A stretch of 64,000 nt of DNA, from NCBI RefSeq assembly GCF_014648695.1, contig NZ_BMRP01000007.1, forward strand, positions 82,824-146,823, given 5' to 3'. Positions 1-9,453 of the stretch are shown piece by piece. The notes beneath the pieces were generated by a model, which saw nothing but the letters and a program-made list of their open reading frames with translations, ran no database searches and was not told where the DNA came from. The position numbers and the translations under genes are program-made. Within the stretch, counting starts at the first letter, position 1; each line of letters starts with the position of its first letter. Source of the stretch: Streptomyces albospinus (GTDB lineage: Bacteria; Actinomycetota; Actinomycetes; Streptomycetales; Streptomycetaceae).

Positions 1-14
1 GGCGGTCGCCGTTG

Positions 15-611
15 TCAGCCGGCTCGCCGGGCCCGGCCGCGCCGGATCGTCCGGACCGCCCCGGGGACGAACACCGCGCAGACCAGGGCCGCCACGCCCC
101 ACCACACCCACCCGTCCCGGCGCTCCGGCTCGGACCGGGACTCCGGCAGGTCGTCCAGATTGCCGGAGCAGGCGGTGGGCGCAGCGGACGGGCCGGCGTA
201 GACGCAGACCGTGGAAGCGGCCCGCAGGGTGCCGGGAGCGGCGGTGACGCCGGGGGCACGCGGGGCACCGAGCACCGCGCCGGCGGTGAACACCTGGATG
301 TCGTGCGCAGGCAGATCGGCGTGCCAGACGGCCTTCTGCTCGCCCATCCCGTGGCCGTCGACGGTGCCGCCGTCCGCGGTGGCCGAGATGGTGGTGGCCG
401 GCATCTCCTGCTCGATGCGGGCCCTGTGGACGTCGTTGGCGCCCAGGTTGTGGACGGTGACGCGGTAGTCGAGCCGCCTGCCCGACTCGGCCCGGTCGAC
501 CCCGTCGGTCACCGATACCGAAACCGAGACGGCGGGCGGGGCGGGTGCGGCGGCCGTTGGTGCGGGGAGCGTGGCGGCGTACAGCAGCGCGCAGGCGGCG
601 GCAGTTCTCAT
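15..611 (-). CDS. Secreted or membrane-anchored protein, unknown function
   Basis: A 198-residue protein if it starts at the ATG in front of MRTAAACALL; a longer upstream start is possible but would put charged residues before the signal peptide. A hydrophobic signal-like stretch ending in an Ala-rich AAA-A segment is followed by a beta-rich extracellular region containing LDYRVTVHNLGAND, which resembles DUF11-type repeat domains of cell-surface proteins. Near the C-terminus WGVAALVCAVFVPGAV is a membrane segment followed by an Arg-rich tail, so the protein is probably exported and held in the membrane with its C-terminus inside. The role is unknown. The DUF11 resemblance is weak and is an inference. 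Confidence 0.6.
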   Translation of the reverse strand: MRTAAACALLYAATLPAPTAAAPAPPAVSVSVSVTDGVDRAESGRRLDYRVTVHNLGANDVHRARIEQEMPATTISATADGGTVDGHGMGEQKAVWHADLPAHDIQVFTAGAVLGAPRAPGVTAAPGTLRAASTVCVYAGPSAAPTACSGNLDDLPESRSEPERRDGWVWWGVAALVCAVFVPGAVRTIRRGRARRAG

Positions 612-705
612 GCCGTCATCCGAGCACCGGGGCCGCTCCGGTCGGTGGCTTGCGGGGCGTTCGCGGGCCGGGTTCACCCGAGTGAGGGCGGCCCGCGGGC
701 GGCGC

Positions 706-1725
706 TCAGTGCTGGTGCGGCCCCGGCCGGTGCACGGGCCCGTGGGAGTCGTCGCAGTGACCGGAGGCCGGCTCGGGCCCGGGGCCGGGGCCGGGACCCA
801 GCGTCAGCAGCTCTTCGTCGTCCTGTTCGCCGACGTGGTCGACCTGGAGGGTGGCGTGGGTGATGCCGTACTCCCCGCTCAGCAGTTCCTGGAGGCTGCG
901 GCGGACCTTGTGGCAGTCGCCGGCCGGCGCGACCAGGATGTGCGCGGAGAGCGCCGGCTGCCCGGAGGTGATCTGCCAGATGTGCAGGTCGTGGACCTCG
1001 ACGACCTGGTCGGCGGCGACGAGGTGATCGCCCAAGGAGTCCGGGTCGATCCCGGCCGGGGCGGCCTCCATGAAGATCCGGCCGGACTCCCGCACCAGGC
1101 CCGTACCGGCCTTGAGCATCAGCGCCACGACGACGAGCGAGGCGATCGCGTCGGCCCGCTCGAAGCCCGTGGTCAGCACGATCAGACCGGAGATGGCGGT
1201 GGCGATGAAGCCGAACAGGTCGGTGAGGATGTGCTGGTAGGCGCCCTCGACGTTGAGGCTGGAGCGGTTGGCCTTCGACAGGAACCAGGTGCAGATCAGG
1301 TTCACCACCACACCGGACAGCGCGGTGACCACCACCAGCCCGCCGGTGACCGCGGGTGGCGAGATCAGCCGCTGTACCGCCTCGTACGCGAGCCAGAGGG
1401 ACAGCAGTAGCAAGGTGATGCCGTTGGCCTGCGCGGAGAGGATCTCGGCGCGCTTGAGCCCGTACGTGTACCCGCCCCGGGCGGGCTTCGCGGCCAGCCG
1501 CATCGCGACCAGCGCCAGCACGATCGAGACCGCGTCGGTGAGCATGTGGGCGGCGTCCGAGATCAGCGCCAGCGACTGCGCCAGGAAGCCGATGGAGACC
1601 TCGACCGCCATATAGGCGGTGAGCAGGATGAGCGCGGCCTTCAGCCAGCGCCGGTCGGCGTCCGGGGAGACGGCGTGCGAGTGGCTGTGCGCGTGGCTGT
1701 GGCCGCTGTGGGCGTGCTCGGTCAT
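706..1725 (-). CDS. Cation diffusion facilitator (CDF) family zinc/divalent metal exporter
   Basis: A 339-residue CDF antiporter of CzcD/ZnT type. The N-terminus is His-rich (HSGHSHAHSHSHAV) and the C-terminal tail is also His-rich, as in zinc carriers. TM2 carries SDAAHMLTDA and TM5 carries YQHILTDLFG. This gives an H-x3-D pair in both helices, the arrangement associated with Zn selectivity. A soluble C-terminal domain follows, beginning around GIDPDSLGDHL. The ATG was chosen because it follows a GGAAGGAG ribosome site; a longer frame upstream lacks one. The family exports Zn, Co or similar ions in exchange for protons. No metal-responsive regulator lies next to it. Confidence 0.92.
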   Translation of the reverse strand: MTEHAHSGHSHAHSHSHAVSPDADRRWLKAALILLTAYMAVEVSIGFLAQSLALISDAAHMLTDAVSIVLALVAMRLAAKPARGGYTYGLKRAEILSAQANGITLLLLSLWLAYEAVQRLISPPAVTGGLVVVTALSGVVVNLICTWFLSKANRSSLNVEGAYQHILTDLFGFIATAISGLIVLTTGFERADAIASLVVVALMLKAGTGLVRESGRIFMEAAPAGIDPDSLGDHLVAADQVVEVHDLHIWQITSGQPALSAHILVAPAGDCHKVRRSLQELLSGEYGITHATLQVDHVGEQDDEELLTLGPGPGPGPEPASGHCDDSHGPVHRPGPHQH

Positions 1726-1913
1726 GGGCGCGCTCCTTCCTGGGTCCTCGCTGCGAAGCAAACCGCACTTCTACAAAAGATCCAAAGGCTGCACCGGTGA
1801 CCGTTGTCATTACCGTCGAACGGCGTATCGTCCCTGGTCAGAGCGGTGCAGCGAACCGAGTGCGCGGACCGGCACCAGCGGCGCCGGACAGCGCTGCCGC
1901 ACGCCCGGCCGCC

Positions 1914-1927
1914 GTTTCACGTGAAAC
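1914..1927. other. parS site (ParB-binding centromere-like sequence)
   Basis: A perfect 14-bp palindrome GTTTCACGTGAAAC, the Streptomyces parS consensus, in the 190-bp gap downstream of the tsaD-like gene. It lies between two genes read toward the left and has no sign of being a promoter element. Confidence 0.85.
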
Positions 1928-1993
1928 ACGCCGTCCCGGAAACGACGCCATTCCGGAAGCGGTGCGCCCGCGCTGCCGCGTACCGGGCACCCC

Positions 1994-3067
1994 TCACGCG
2001 GCGAGTGCCCGCCCCGCCGTCACCGGGTGCAGCGCGGCGTACTCCAGCGGCGCCGACGGGTCGATCGAGACATCGAGCGGAGCGGGCTCGGCACCCGCCC
2101 GGACGAGCAGATCGCCGACCGCGGCGATTATCGCGCCGTTGTCCGTGCACAGCCGCAGCGGCGGTACCCGCAGCGTGATGCCCGCCGCGGTGCAGCGCTT
2201 CTCCGCCAGCGCGCGGACCCGGGAGTTGGCGGCCACCCCGCCGACCACCACCAGCGTCCCCACACCGTGCTCGCTGCAGGCGGCCACCGCCTTGCGGGTC
2301 AGCACATCGGCGACCGCCTCCTGGAGCGCCGCCGCACCGTCGGCGACCGGCAGCGGGCGCCCCCCGGCGTGATGGCTCTCCGCCCAGCGTGCCGCCGCGG
2401 TCTTCAGCCCCGAGAAGGAGAAGGTGAACCGCTTCTCGGGTGGGCCCGCGGTGAGCGGACGGGGAAAAGGGACAGCGCGCGGATCCCCCTCGCGCGCTGT
2501 CCGGTCAATGGCCGGGCCGCCGGGATACGGCAGCCCGAAGACCCGGGCGACCTTGTCGAAGCACTCCCCGGCGGCGTCGTCCAGAGTGTCGCCGAGGTGC
2601 ACGATGCGGTCGCGGGCCAGGTCGCGTACGAGGAGCAGCGAGGTGTGCCCACCGGAGACGATCAGCACCATGCAGGGGTCGGGCAGCGGACCGTGCTCCA
2701 GGGTGTCGGCGGCGACATGCCCCGCCAGGTGGTGCACCCCGTAGAGCGGTACCCCCAGCGCGTACGCCAGTCCCTTGGCGCCGGCCAGCCCCACCTGGAG
2801 CGCACCGGACAGCCCCGGTCCGGTCGTCACCGCCACCGCCCCGATATCGGCGGCCCGCAGCCCGGCGTCGGCCAGCGCGCCCCGCACCACCGGGGTCAGC
2901 GCGTGCACATGCGCCCGCGCGGCGATCTCCGGCACCACGCCGCCGAACCGGGCGTGCTCGTCCATGCTCGACGCGAGCGCGTGCCCGAGCAGCCGCCCGT
3001 CGCGCACCAGGCCGGCGCCCGTCTCGTCGCAGGACGACTCGATGCCCAGCACCACTGGCGAGCCCAT
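1994..3067 (-). CDS. tsaD: TsaD/Kae1/YgjD-family tRNA threonylcarbamoyltransferase subunit (possible paralogue)
   Basis: A 357-residue ASKHA-fold protein. [10 protein letters not shown] lies at the N-terminus, the metal-binding His pair is in HHLAGH, and [36 protein letters not shown] and [10 protein letters not shown] follow in the family order. With TsaB and TsaE the family installs N6-threonylcarbamoyladenosine at A37 of ANN-reading tRNAs. In Streptomyces the housekeeping gene normally sits with tsaB and rimI, which are absent here; this gene instead abuts the cobalamin cluster. It may therefore be a second copy or a relocated gene. The ATG at [10 protein letters not shown] was chosen because a GGGGAG site lies upstream and the family motif starts at once. 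Confidence 0.88.
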   Translation of the reverse strand: MGSPVVLGIESSCDETGAGLVRDGRLLGHALASSMDEHARFGGVVPEIAARAHVHALTPVVRGALADAGLRAADIGAVAVTTGPGLSGALQVGLAGAKGLAYALGVPLYGVHHLAGHVAADTLEHGPLPDPCMVLIVSGGHTSLLLVRDLARDRIVHLGDTLDDAAGECFDKVARVFGLPYPGGPAIDRTAREGDPRAVPFPRPLTAGPPEKRFTFSFSGLKTAAARWAESHHAGGRPLPVADGAAALQEAVADVLTRKAVAACSEHGVGTLVVVGGVAANSRVRALAEKRCTAAGITLRVPPLRLCTDNGAIIAAVGDLLVRAGAEPAPLDVSIDPSAPLEYAALHPVTAGRALAA

Positions 3068-3270
3068 GGACCGCACTCCCCTCGTGTCGTGTCCCGTTCG
3101 GTGTCCCCGGACAGTCATAGTCATACCAAGTAATTGCAACCTATGTGCAATAGGGGCGTTCGGTCACCTCGCGGACCCGCTGTGGCCTCCCCGCGGGAGG
3201 GCGCGGCCCGGCCGGTCAGTAGAGTTCGGCACCCGTCCCCGTCCCTTCGCGCCCCTTGAGGTACCCGGCA

Positions 3271-4563
3271 GTGAGCGCCCCACCACCCCTCTCCGTCGTA
3301 GGCATCGGGGCCGACGGCTGGGACGGCCTGTCCGCCACCGCCCGGCGGGAGCTGTCCGCGGCCGAGGTGCTGATCGGCGGGGCGCGGCAACTCGGGTTGC
3401 TGCCCGCGGAGTGCGCGGGGGAGCGGGTGCCGTGGCCCTCGCCGCTGCGGCCCGCCGTACCGGGGCTGCTCGCCGCGTACGAAGGCCGCCGGGTGTGCGT
3501 ACTGGCCAGCGGGGACCCGATGTTCCACGGGATCGGCCGGACGCTGACCGAGGTGCTGGCGGAGGGGGCGGCGGCGCCCCGGCCGCTGCGGGTGCTGCCG
3601 CATCCGTCGTCCGTGTCCTACGCCTGCGCCCGGCTGGGGTGGGCGGTGGAGGACACCGAGGTCGTCACGCTCGTCGGGCGGCCCGCGGGGAACCTGGCGC
3701 GGGCGCTCCACGACGGGCGGCGGGTGCTGGTGCTGTCGGCCGGGGCCGGGACGCCCGGCGAGGTCGCGGCGCTGCTGCGGGCGCGGGGCTTCGGGCCGAC
3801 CCGGATGCGTGTCCTGGAGCAACTCGGCGGCGCGCGCGAGCGGTTGGCCGAGGGCACCGCCGACGGCTGGGACGCGCCGGCGGGCGATCCGCTGAACGTC
3901 ATCGCGCTGGACTGCGTCCGCGCGCCGGGCGCACTGCGGCTGCCGGCCGTTCCCGGGCTCCCGGACGACGCCTACGAGCACGACGGTCAGCTGACCAAGC
4001 GTCATGTCCGGGCCGCCACCCTGGCCGCGCTGGCGCCCGCGCCCGGCGAACTCCTCTGGGACATCGGCGGCGGCTCCGGCTCCATCGCCATCGAATGGCT
4101 GCGCACGCACCGCAGTTGCCGTGCGGTCAGCGTCGAGCGCGACGCCGTACGGGCCGCGCGGATCGCCCGCAATGCCGACGCGCTCGGCGTACCGGCGCTG
4201 CGTGTGGTGCACGGCCCCGCGCCCGCCGCGCTGGACGGGCTGCCGACGCCGGACGCGGTGTTCATCGGCGGCGGCCTGACCGCCCCCGGCCTGCTGGACG
4301 CCTGCTGGGCGGCGCTGCCGCCGGGCGGCCGGATCGTCGCGAACACCGTGACGCTGGAGTCCGAGGCTCTGCTCGCCGACCGGTACCGGCGGTTCGGCGG
4401 CGAACTGGTGCGGCTGGCGGTCGCGCACGCGGTGCCGGTCGGCGGCTTCACGGGCTGGCGGCAGGCGATGCCGGTCACCCAGTGGTCGGCGGTGAAACCC
4501 GCAGAGCCCGGTGCCCGGGAAACCTCCGTGCACCCCGTCCCCCAGGAGACCGAGGAACCATGA
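3271..4563 (+). CDS. cobL: Precorrin-6Y C5,15-methyltransferase (decarboxylating), CbiE-CbiT fusion
   Basis: A 430-residue fusion. The first ~200 residues (LSVVGIGADGWDGL to PLNVIALDC) are a tetrapyrrole methylase (CbiE) domain. From about residue 215, a CbiT domain begins with DGQLTKRHVRA and has the SAM-binding motif DIGGGSGSIAIEWL. The enzyme methylates C5 and C15 of precorrin-6B and decarboxylates the ring C acetate. A GTG at 3271 was chosen, with GAGG upstream; the TTG five codons earlier is less likely. Its TGA overlaps the ATG of cobM in ATGA, so the two are translationally coupled. Confidence 0.93.
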   Translation: MSAPPPLSVVGIGADGWDGLSATARRELSAAEVLIGGARQLGLLPAECAGERVPWPSPLRPAVPGLLAAYEGRRVCVLASGDPMFHGIGRTLTEVLAEGAAAPRPLRVLPHPSSVSYACARLGWAVEDTEVVTLVGRPAGNLARALHDGRRVLVLSAGAGTPGEVAALLRARGFGPTRMRVLEQLGGARERLAEGTADGWDAPAGDPLNVIALDCVRAPGALRLPAVPGLPDDAYEHDGQLTKRHVRAATLAALAPAPGELLWDIGGGSGSIAIEWLRTHRSCRAVSVERDAVRAARIARNADALGVPALRVVHGPAPAALDGLPTPDAVFIGGGLTAPGLLDACWAALPPGGRIVANTVTLESEALLADRYRRFGGELVRLAVAHAVPVGGFTGWRQAMPVTQWSAVKPAEPGARETSVHPVPQETEEP

Positions 4564-5351
4564 CCGTCCACTTCATCGGCGCGGGTCCCGGCGCCGCCGA
4601 CCTGATCACCCTGCGCGGTGCCCGTACCCTCGCCGCCTGCGGGGTGTGCCTGTACGCGGGCAGCCTGGTGCCGCGCGAGCTGCTCGCCGAATGCCCGCCC
4701 GGGGCGCGGCTGATCGACACCGCGCAGCTCGACCTCGACAGGATCACGGCGGAGATGGTGCGGGCCCACGAGGAGGGCCAGGACGTCGCCCGGCTGCACT
4801 CCGGCGATCCGTCCGTCTTCAGCGCGGTGGCCGAGCAGATGCGCCGCCTGGACGCGGCCGGGGTGCCGTACGAGGTCGTGCCCGGTGTGCCCGCGTTCGC
4901 CGCCGCGGCGGCGGCCCTCAAGCGCGAACTGACGGTGCCCACCGTCGGGCAGACCGTCATCCTCACCCGCGTCGCACAGCGTGCCACTCCGATGCCCGAG
5001 GGCGAGGACCTGGCCACGCTGGGGCGCAGCGGTGCGCTGCTGGTGCTCCACCTTGCGGCCATGTACGTCGACCGGATCGTGGACGAACTCCTGCCGCACT
5101 ACGGCGCCGACTGCCCGGCCGCTGTCGTGGCGATGGCCTCCCGCCCCGAGGAACTCGTCCTGCGCGGCACGCTGGGCGATATCGCCGGTCAGGTGAAGGA
5201 GGCGGGGGTGGTCCGGACGGCAGTGATCATGGTCGGCCGCACGCTGGGTGCCGAGCAGTTCCGCGACAGCCACCTCTACTCGGCGGAGCGGGAGCGCCCG
5301 CACGCACCGTGCGGAGAACCGGCGGCCTCTGAGGGTGCGTCAGCGCCGTGA
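4560..5351 (+). CDS. cobM: Precorrin-4 C11-methyltransferase
   Basis: A 263-residue class III tetrapyrrole methylase that transfers a methyl group from SAM to C11 of precorrin-4. It begins VHFIGAGPGAADLITLRG, the glycine-rich family start. It continues with CLYAGSLVP, RLHSGDPSVFSAV, EVVPGVPAFAAAAA, and the late EELVLRGTLGDIA block typical of CobM/CbiF. Length is normal for the family. The start codon overlaps the stop of cobL by four bases. Confidence 0.95.
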   Translation: MTVHFIGAGPGAADLITLRGARTLAACGVCLYAGSLVPRELLAECPPGARLIDTAQLDLDRITAEMVRAHEEGQDVARLHSGDPSVFSAVAEQMRRLDAAGVPYEVVPGVPAFAAAAAALKRELTVPTVGQTVILTRVAQRATPMPEGEDLATLGRSGALLVLHLAAMYVDRIVDELLPHYGADCPAAVVAMASRPEELVLRGTLGDIAGQVKEAGVVRTAVIMVGRTLGAEQFRDSHLYSAERERPHAPCGEPAASEGASAP

Positions 5352-5476
5352 TGGGCCGATCGAGCCTGTCCGGCTGATTATATGACCGCATCGGGGTGAA
5401 TGTCCGTTTCTGTGTCGAGGGCTGCCGGTAAGGAAGCTGCGACACCGGGGGGACCGATGCAAAGGAGCACGCCACG

Positions 5477-5797
5477 ATGCGTACCAAAATGGCCGCGGGC
5501 GCGGCCGTCGCCGCGACCCTGCTGACCCTGTGCGGCAGCACCGTCGCCAGCGCCGACGGCAAGGAAGACCACGCCAAGATGAAGCGCCATCACTTCGAGA
5601 TGAAGGAAAGCCCGATCAGAATGGCCGCCTGCGCCCTTGGGTCGGCGGTGGGCGCACTGACGGGTGGGGATGCCGCCTGCTGGCGGGACCACGGTTACGG
5701 ACCTGCCTTCCACCCTCACGAGAGAACCGGTCTCCAGCGCATGGACAAGGGCCGCGAGGGCGATTTCGGGCGCCGGAACGAGATGCCGCAGATGTGA
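5477..5797 (+). CDS. Small secreted protein, unknown function
   Basis: A 106-residue protein with an N-terminal signal peptide (MRTKMAAGAAVAATLL to SADGK) preceded by a good AAGGAG site. The mature part is short, rich in His, Lys, Met and Glu, and has two Cys residues that could form a disulphide. No domain is recognised. The His/Met-rich composition (MKRHHFEMKE) could bind metal, but that is speculation. It sits alone between two cobalamin transcription units. Confidence 0.65.
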   Translation: MRTKMAAGAAVAATLLTLCGSTVASADGKEDHAKMKRHHFEMKESPIRMAACALGSAVGALTGGDAACWRDHGYGPAFHPHERTGLQRMDKGREGDFGRRNEMPQM

Positions 5798-5853
5798 CGA
5801 CGGGCCGCGCGGCGGGGCGCCGGTCTCTTCCGGCGTCCAACCGCCGCGGCGCG

Positions 5854-5867
5854 GTTTCACGTGAAAC
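5854..5867. other. parS site
   Basis: A perfect GTTTCACGTGAAAC palindrome in the intergenic space between the small secreted protein gene and the 3' end of cbiD. Confidence 0.85.
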
Positions 5868-5885
5868 CGTCAGGCAGCGGCCCGT

Positions 5886-7061
5886 TCAGCCTCCCGGCCC
5901 GCGCGGCTCCGCCCGTCCCACGACCATCCCCGCCCGGTCGATGCAGATGACATCGACCGCTACCGGCGCTCCGCGCAGCACGGCCAGTGACGCGTCACGT
6001 GCCGTGGCCGCCACCAGGTCGCCGAGCGGAACGCCGGCCGCCGCGCACAACTGGAGTGCGGCGAGGCCGGTGTTGGCCCCGGCCACCGCGTCCGCCAGCG
6101 CCTCGTCCGCGCCGCCCCGCCGAGCCAGCTCGGCCAGGAAGCCCTTGTCCACCTGGGACCGCGCCGAGTGCAGGTCCAGATGCCCGGCCGCCAGTTTGGA
6201 CAGCTTGGCGAAGCCGCCGCAGATCGTCAGCCGGTCGACGGGATGGCGGCGGATGTACTTGAGCACCGCCCCCGCGAAATCCCCCATGTCCAGGAGTGCG
6301 TCCTCCGGCAGATGGTGCAGCGCGACGGCGACCTTCTCCGAAGTCGATCCCGTGCACCCGGCCACATGCCGCCGTCCCGCGGCGCGCGCCACATCCACCC
6401 CGCGCCGGATCGAGTCGATCCATGCCGAACAGGAGTACGGCACGACGATCCCGGTCGTCCCCAGGATCGACAGCCCGCCCAGGATCCCCAACCGCGGATT
6501 CCAGGTGCTGCGGGCGATCTCCTCGCCGTGATCGACGGAGACCTCCACCTCGACGTCCGCCGCTCCCCCGCCGCCGTACCGTTCGGCGACCGCCGCCAGA
6601 TGCTCCCGGATCATCTGCCGCGGCACGGGGTTGATGGCGGGCTCGCCGACATCCAGCGGCAGCCCCGGCCGGGTCACCGTCCCCACCCCGGGACCGGCCC
6701 TGAACACCACGCCCGAACCGGCCGGCAGCGCGCGCACCGTGGCGCGCACCAACGCCCCGTGCGTCACGTCCGGATCGTCCCCCGCGTCCTTCACCACCCC
6801 GGCCATGGCGCGGGCCGGCTCCGGCCCCGGGGCCGTCAGCTCCTCGACGGCGAGCGCGAAGGACGGCGTCTGGCCCTTCGGCAGCGTGATCGTCACCGGG
6901 TCCGGGAACTCCCCGCTCAGCAGCGCCGTGTACGCGGCGGCGCTCGCCGCCGTGGCGCACGCCCCGGTCGTCCACCCGTGCCGCAGCCCGGTGTGCGCGA
7001 GCTGTGCGCTCCGCCCTCCCGTACCCTTCGGTTGCGCGTCAGCCACGGAGGAACCCACCAC
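5886..7061 (-). CDS. cbiD: Cobalt-precorrin-5B C1-methyltransferase
   Basis: A 391-residue CbiD. GLRHGWTTGACATAAS, TLPKGQTPSF, DAGDDPDVTHGA, GVGTVTRPGLPL and GGLSILGTTGIV are family signatures. CbiD methylates C1 with loss of the C20 fragment as acetaldehyde in the oxygen-independent corrin pathway. The GTG at 7061 gives the longest frame; a GTG at 7046 (VADAQPKG) is an equally plausible start. Either way the gene begins within about 20 bp of the divergently read cobK, leaving no separate promoter region. The neighbouring CobG belongs to the oxygen-dependent route, so the cluster is mixed. Confidence 0.93.
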   Translation of the reverse strand: MVGSSVADAQPKGTGGRSAQLAHTGLRHGWTTGACATAASAAAYTALLSGEFPDPVTITLPKGQTPSFALAVEELTAPGPEPARAMAGVVKDAGDDPDVTHGALVRATVRALPAGSGVVFRAGPGVGTVTRPGLPLDVGEPAINPVPRQMIREHLAAVAERYGGGGAADVEVEVSVDHGEEIARSTWNPRLGILGGLSILGTTGIVVPYSCSAWIDSIRRGVDVARAAGRRHVAGCTGSTSEKVAVALHHLPEDALLDMGDFAGAVLKYIRRHPVDRLTICGGFAKLSKLAAGHLDLHSARSQVDKGFLAELARRGGADEALADAVAGANTGLAALQLCAAAGVPLGDLVAATARDASLAVLRGAPVAVDVICIDRAGMVVGRAEPRGPGG

Positions 7062-7063
7062 CC

Positions 7064-7852
7064 ATGCCGATGAACGACCCCGCCCGCCACGTACTGGTCC
7101 TCGGCGGCACCACGGAGGCCCGCCGCCTGGCCGCCGTCCTCGAACCGGAGCCGGGGGTACGGGTGACGAGTTCCCTCGCCGGACGGGTGGCGGCGCCGCG
7201 GCTGCCCGCCGGGGAGGTGCGCATCGGCGGGTTCGGCGGCCCCGAGGGCCTCGCCCGCTGGCTGCGCGAGCACGCGGTGGACGCGCTCATCGACGCCACC
7301 CATCCTTTCGCCGGCACGATCAGTTTCCACGCGGCCCAGGCCGCCGCCACCGCCCATGTTCCCCTGCTGGCACTCCGCCGTCCCGGCTGGGTCCCCGGAC
7401 CCGGCGACATCTGGCACCAGGTCCCCTCATTGGCCGACGCCGCCCGGGCCCTCCCCGGCCTGGGCGCCCGGGTCTTCCTCACCACCGGCCGGATGGGGCT
7501 GTCCCACTTCGCCCACCTCACGGACCTCTGGTTCCTGGTCCGCTCCGTCGACGCGCCCGAGCCGCCGCACCCGCCCCGTATGACGGCCGTTCTGGACCGC
7601 GGCCCCTTCACCCTGGACGGGGAGCGGGACCTGCTGCGCCGCCACCGGATCGACGTCCTGGTGACCAAGGACAGCGGCGCGGCGGCGACGGCCCCCAAGC
7701 TGGCCGCGGCGCGTGAGGCCGGGGTGCCGGTGGTGGTCGTCCAGCGGCCACCCGCCCCCGAAGGGGTGCCGGTGGCCGCGGGACCGGAGGAGGCCGCGGA
7801 CTGGCTGCGGACGACCCTCGGACTGCCGCGGGGCACCCGCCAACTCGGCTGA
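7064..7852 (+). CDS. cobK: Precorrin-6A reductase
   Basis: A 262-residue CobK/CbiJ that reduces precorrin-6A to 6B with NADPH. It begins RHVLVLGGTTEARRLA, a Rossmann GGT-EAR motif diagnostic for the family. It has DALIDATHPFAGTIS in the middle and LVTKDSGAAATAPKLAAA near the C-terminus, where the family has K-x-SG. The ATG at 7064 is best placed after GGAGG at 7047. The gene is divergent from cbiD and converges on cobIJ, with 38 bp between their stops. Confidence 0.93.
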   Translation: MPMNDPARHVLVLGGTTEARRLAAVLEPEPGVRVTSSLAGRVAAPRLPAGEVRIGGFGGPEGLARWLREHAVDALIDATHPFAGTISFHAAQAAATAHVPLLALRRPGWVPGPGDIWHQVPSLADAARALPGLGARVFLTTGRMGLSHFAHLTDLWFLVRSVDAPEPPHPPRMTAVLDRGPFTLDGERDLLRRHRIDVLVTKDSGAAATAPKLAAAREAGVPVVVVQRPPAPEGVPVAAGPEEAADWLRTTLGLPRGTRQLG

Positions 7853-7890
7853 GAACGGCCCGCCTTGGGGCCCTGCCCACCCGACGGGCC

Positions 7891-9453
7891 CTACGCCTCC
7901 GGGTACCTCCTGGGCGTCCAGACCGTCTGCGTCCCGTCGTCGCGCCGCACCGCCTGCGTCTGCGACGAGCCGACGAGGAGGATGGTGCGCATGTCGACCT
8001 GGTCGGGGTCCAGGTCGGCGAGCGGGACGGTCCGCAGGGATTCCTCCGGACCGCCGATGTCGCGGGCGAGGATGACCGGGGTGTCGGGCGCGCGGTGTTC
8101 CAGGAGGAGTTCGCGGGCCTTGGCCACCTGCCACTTACGGGAGCGGGAGCCGGGGTTGTACAGGGCGAGGGCCAGATCGGCGGAGGCCGCCGCATGGAGG
8201 CGGGTGGCGATGACGTCCCAGGGCTTGAGGCGGTCGGAGAGGGAGATGACCGCGTAGTCGTGGCCCAGCGGGGCGCCGGCGCGGGCGGCGGCGGCGTTGG
8301 CGGCGGTGACCCCGGGCAGCACGCGCACCGGCACGGACCGGTAGGGGTCCTGGGAGGCGACTTCGAGGACCGCGGTGGCCATGGCGAAGATGCCGGGGTC
8401 GCCGCCGGACACCACGGCCACCCGCCGGCCGCGGCGGGCCAGGTCGAGGGCGAGTTCGGCGCGCTCGGACTCGACCTTGTTGTCGGAGCCGTGGCGGCGC
8501 TGCCCAGGGCGTATCGGGACCCGGTCCAGGTACGTGGTGTAGCCGACCAGGTCCTCGGCGGCGGCCAGCGCGCCGCGCGACTCGGGGGTGAGCCAGAGGG
8601 GGCCGGCGGGACCGGTGCCCACCACGACGACCTCGCCGCGCTCCGCGGGCGGCGGCGGTTCGGTGGCCGCGATCCGGCTGGGCACCACCGCGACCGAGAA
8701 GTACGGGACGGTGTCCGCGTCGATGGCGGAGAGCCGGTCGGTGCGCTCACCGGGCATGGTGGCGCGTTCGACGTAGCGGGCCTCCGCGATCCGGCCGGAG
8801 CGTTCCATGGCGCGGCGCACGGTCGGGAAGGTGCGGCCGAGTTTCATGACGACGGCGGAGTCGGTGGCGGCCAGCCGCGCCGTCAGCTCTTCCTCCGGCA
8901 GCGTGCCGGGGAGGATGGTCAGCACCTCGTCGGCCTCGGCGAGCGGGGTACCGAGGCGGGCCGCGGCGGCGCTGATGGAGGTGACGCCGGGGATGACCTC
9001 GGTCGGATAGCGGTCGGCCAGCCGCTTGTGCATGTGCTGGTACGAGCCGTAGAAGAGCGGGTCGCCCTCGGAGAGGACGGCGACGGTGCGGCCGGCGTCG
9101 AGATGGGCGGCGAGCCGGGCCGCCGCGGACTCGTAGAACTCGTCCAGCGCGCCCCGGTAGCCGCCGGGGTGGTCGGTCGACTCGGTGGTGACCGGGTAGA
9201 CCAGCGCCTCCTCGATGTGGTCGGGGCGGAGGTGCTGCGCGGCGATGGAGCGCGCGATCGAGCGTCCGTGCCGGGCGCTGTGGTACGCGACCACATCCGC
9301 CCGGGCGATGACCTCCACCGCCCGTACGGTCATCAGGGACGGGTCGCCGGGGCCGAGGCCGACGCCGTAGAGGCGGCCGGTGGACCGCTCGGGGTGCTGC
9401 GCCGTCTGCTGCTCCGGCACGCCGTTGTGGGCCTGCTGCTCGCTCACGCTCAC
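7891..9453 (-). CDS. cobIJ: Fused precorrin-2 C20- and precorrin-3B C17-methyltransferase
   Basis: A 520-residue fusion. The N-terminal CobI half (RLYGVGLGPGDPSLMTVRA, LSEGDPLFYGSYQHM, EVIPGVTSISAAAARLG) methylates C20 of precorrin-2. The C-terminal CobJ half (VVVVGTGPAGPLWLTPE, VVSGGDPGIFAMA, PLGHDYAVISLSDRLKPW) performs C17 methylation with ring contraction. The fusion is common in actinobacteria. The GTG start overlaps the cobH stop as GTGA, so it is translated in one coupled operon with cobG and cobH. Confidence 0.94.
   Translation of the reverse strand: MSVSEQQAHNGVPEQQTAQHPERSTGRLYGVGLGPGDPSLMTVRAVEVIARADVVAYHSARHGRSIARSIAAQHLRPDHIEEALVYPVTTESTDHPGGYRGALDEFYESAAARLAAHLDAGRTVAVLSEGDPLFYGSYQHMHKRLADRYPTEVIPGVTSISAAAARLGTPLAEADEVLTILPGTLPEEELTARLAATDSAVVMKLGRTFPTVRRAMERSGRIAEARYVERATMPGERTDRLSAIDADTVPYFSVAVVPSRIAATEPPPPAERGEVVVVGTGPAGPLWLTPESRGALAAAEDLVGYTTYLDRVPIRPGQRRHGSDNKVESERAELALDLARRGRRVAVVSGGDPGIFAMATAVLEVASQDPYRSVPVRVLPGVTAANAAAARAGAPLGHDYAVISLSDRLKPWDVIATRLHAAASADLALALYNPGSRSRKWQVAKARELLLEHRAPDTPVILARDIGGPEESLRTVPLADLDPDQVDMRTILLVGSSQTQAVRRDDGTQTVWTPRRYPEA

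Noticed and set aside
1763..1785. CTTCTACA half-site near the CDF exporter as a third BlaI operator
   Set aside because: Only one half of the inverted repeat is present, and the second TGTAG arm is missing.
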